From: Rhodospirillales bacterium
Lineage (GTDB): Bacteria > Pseudomonadota > Alphaproteobacteria > Micavibrionales > Micavibrionaceae
Assembly: GCA_020638175.1 (NCBI GenBank)
Contig: JACKJA010000002.1
Location: 186,001 to 250,000, forward strand
DNA length: 64,000 nucleotides
Direction of reading: 5' to 3'
In this document: in pieces, positions 63,375 to 64,000 of the stretch
How the letters are laid out: each line of letters starts with the position of its first letter
How positions within the stretch are numbered: the first letter of the stretch is position 1
Position numbers and translations under genes: made by a program
Notes under the pieces: generated by a model
The model's database searches: none
Seen by the model: only the letters and a program-made list of their open reading frames with translations
Told to the model about the DNA's origin: nothing

Positions 63375-64000
63375 ATGTCGCGTGAAAATCTGTCTGCCGA
63401 TTCCCTGATCGAGGCCACCCGCAGCCGCGCGAAATTCTCCGGGCACGGATCTTCCAAGGGCGCCGCAGGCTACAAGGTCGAAGGCACTGATACAAACTAT
63501 GAGTTTCTATCCGCATCCGGGCAAACATCCATTATAAACCCGCGGGCTGACGGTTTTGGCACGATCCGGATCGGCGCAGCCTGGGATATGATGAAGGTCA
63601 GGCAAAAACAAAATATCATGGATAAGGCACTGGGACGTACACGAACAAAGCTGATGGACGTAGACCTTGATCTCGGCTGCTTGTATGAGATGCAAGATGG
63701 CAGCCGGGGTGCATTGCAAGCCTTCGGGAATTTGTATGGGGCATTTGACCGTCCGCCCTTCATCCGCCATTCCGGCGACGAACGTGAAGGTGACGAAGAG
63801 GGTGACGATGAATATCTGGAAGTTAACGGTTCTCACTGGGCGGATATCAAACGTATTCTTGTGTATGTTTATATTTACGACGGCGCGCCGCACTGGGCAT
63901 CCGTAAAACCGCAAATCCAGATCAACGTCCCCGGAGAAACCCCTATGGTGGTCACCCCCGGCGTAGGAAAAAGCGAACTGCCGATCTGCGTTATTGGCGC
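63375..64000 (+). CDS. TerA/TerD-type stress protein, partial at window end
   Basis: The ORF starts at ATG 63375 with AAAGGA about 9 bases upstream and stays open to the end of the window, giving about 208 codons with no stop. The central part matches the TerD fold: MDVDLDLGCLYEMQDGSRG, the segment FGNLYGAFDRPPFIRHSGDE, and HWADIKRILVYVYIYDGAPHW. The acidic stretch DDRxG-like DEREGDEEGDDE fits a calcium-binding loop. It resembles TerA of the tellurium/stress resistance family. Function here is unknown; the downstream partner genes are outside the window. Confidence 0.85.
   Translation, partial: MSRENLSADSLIEATRSRAKFSGHGSSKGAAGYKVEGTDTNYEFLSASGQTSIINPRADGFGTIRIGAAWDMMKVRQKQNIMDKALGRTRTKLMDVDLDLGCLYEMQDGSRGALQAFGNLYGAFDRPPFIRHSGDEREGDEEGDDEYLEVNGSHWADIKRILVYVYIYDGAPHWASVKPQIQINVPGETPMVVTPGVGKSELPICVIG

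Noticed and set aside
1..64000. Insertion sequences, prophage, CRISPR array or integrase/att sites
   Set aside because: No transposase, integrase, phage structural gene or regularly spaced repeat was seen anywhere in the window; the 111-aa gene at 38775 alone is not evidence of a phage.

Overview
The window is about 64 kb of bacterial chromosome with moderate GC by eye and densely packed genes. Nearly all of it is housekeeping content in an alphaproteobacterial style: a 180-kDa-class NAD-glutamate dehydrogenase, an IalB-family protein, an ECF sigma/ChrR-type anti-sigma pair, the rnd-kdsD-lptC-lptA-lptB order, ftsK near lolA, and MlaA/MlaC. The genus cannot be read from the sequence. The mix of a lean chromosome and chromosomal DotA/TraY-like genes would fit a Micavibrio-like or other environmental alphaproteobacterium, but that is a low-confidence inference. 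The only RNA gene I am sure of is a tRNA-Leu(CAG).

Layout. 0-13.8 kb: a TPR-sulfotransferase, an AMIN-domain lipoprotein, 3-hydroxybutyrate dehydrogenase, the giant NAD-GDH, UbiA, RsmE, an M23 endopeptidase, a small membrane protein and an IalB-like protein. 13.9-20.3 kb: an ECF sigma/anti-sigma operon behind a sigma-E-like promoter, a SpoU methyltransferase, a DUF2892-type protein, a PLP aminotransferase, a GC-rich structured intergenic element, two small unknown membrane proteins and acetoacetyl-CoA synthetase. 20.4-31.9 kb: a DsbD-like reductase with a redoxin partner, a PAS histidine kinase, an epimerase-like protein, a GST, cytochrome b561, UppP, RsmD, RluB-type synthase, TadA and a cNMP-EAL protein. 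31.9-37.6 kb: a long minus-strand run (rnd, kdsD, lptC, lptA, lptB, an NDT-like gene, purD, cNMP-EAL) that joins lipopolysaccharide synthesis and export to purine synthesis and signalling.

37.8-53.1 kb: a receiver/degenerate-GGDEF protein, a small orphan gene behind its own promoter and an intrinsic terminator, recR, an FNR-type oxidoreductase, lolA, an orphan HigA antitoxin with an unknown 131-aa neighbour, ftsK, pheA, a membrane-anchored cytochrome c, holC, pepA, lptF-lptG, mlaA and mlaC. 53.2-61.4 kb: three consecutive, mutually homologous 884-934 aa membrane proteins with DotA/TraY (type IVB secretion/conjugation) hallmarks and no other secretion gene nearby. This is the most unusual part of the window. 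61.6-64 kb: ettA and the start of a TerA/TerD-type gene that runs off the end.

Envelope biogenesis is the dominant theme (LptA/B/C/F/G, KdsD, LolA, MlaA/C, UppP, M23, AMIN protein). A redox/cytochrome theme (DsbD-like, redoxin, b561, cytochrome c) and a ketone-body/polyhydroxybutyrate theme (BdhA, AacS) are also present.
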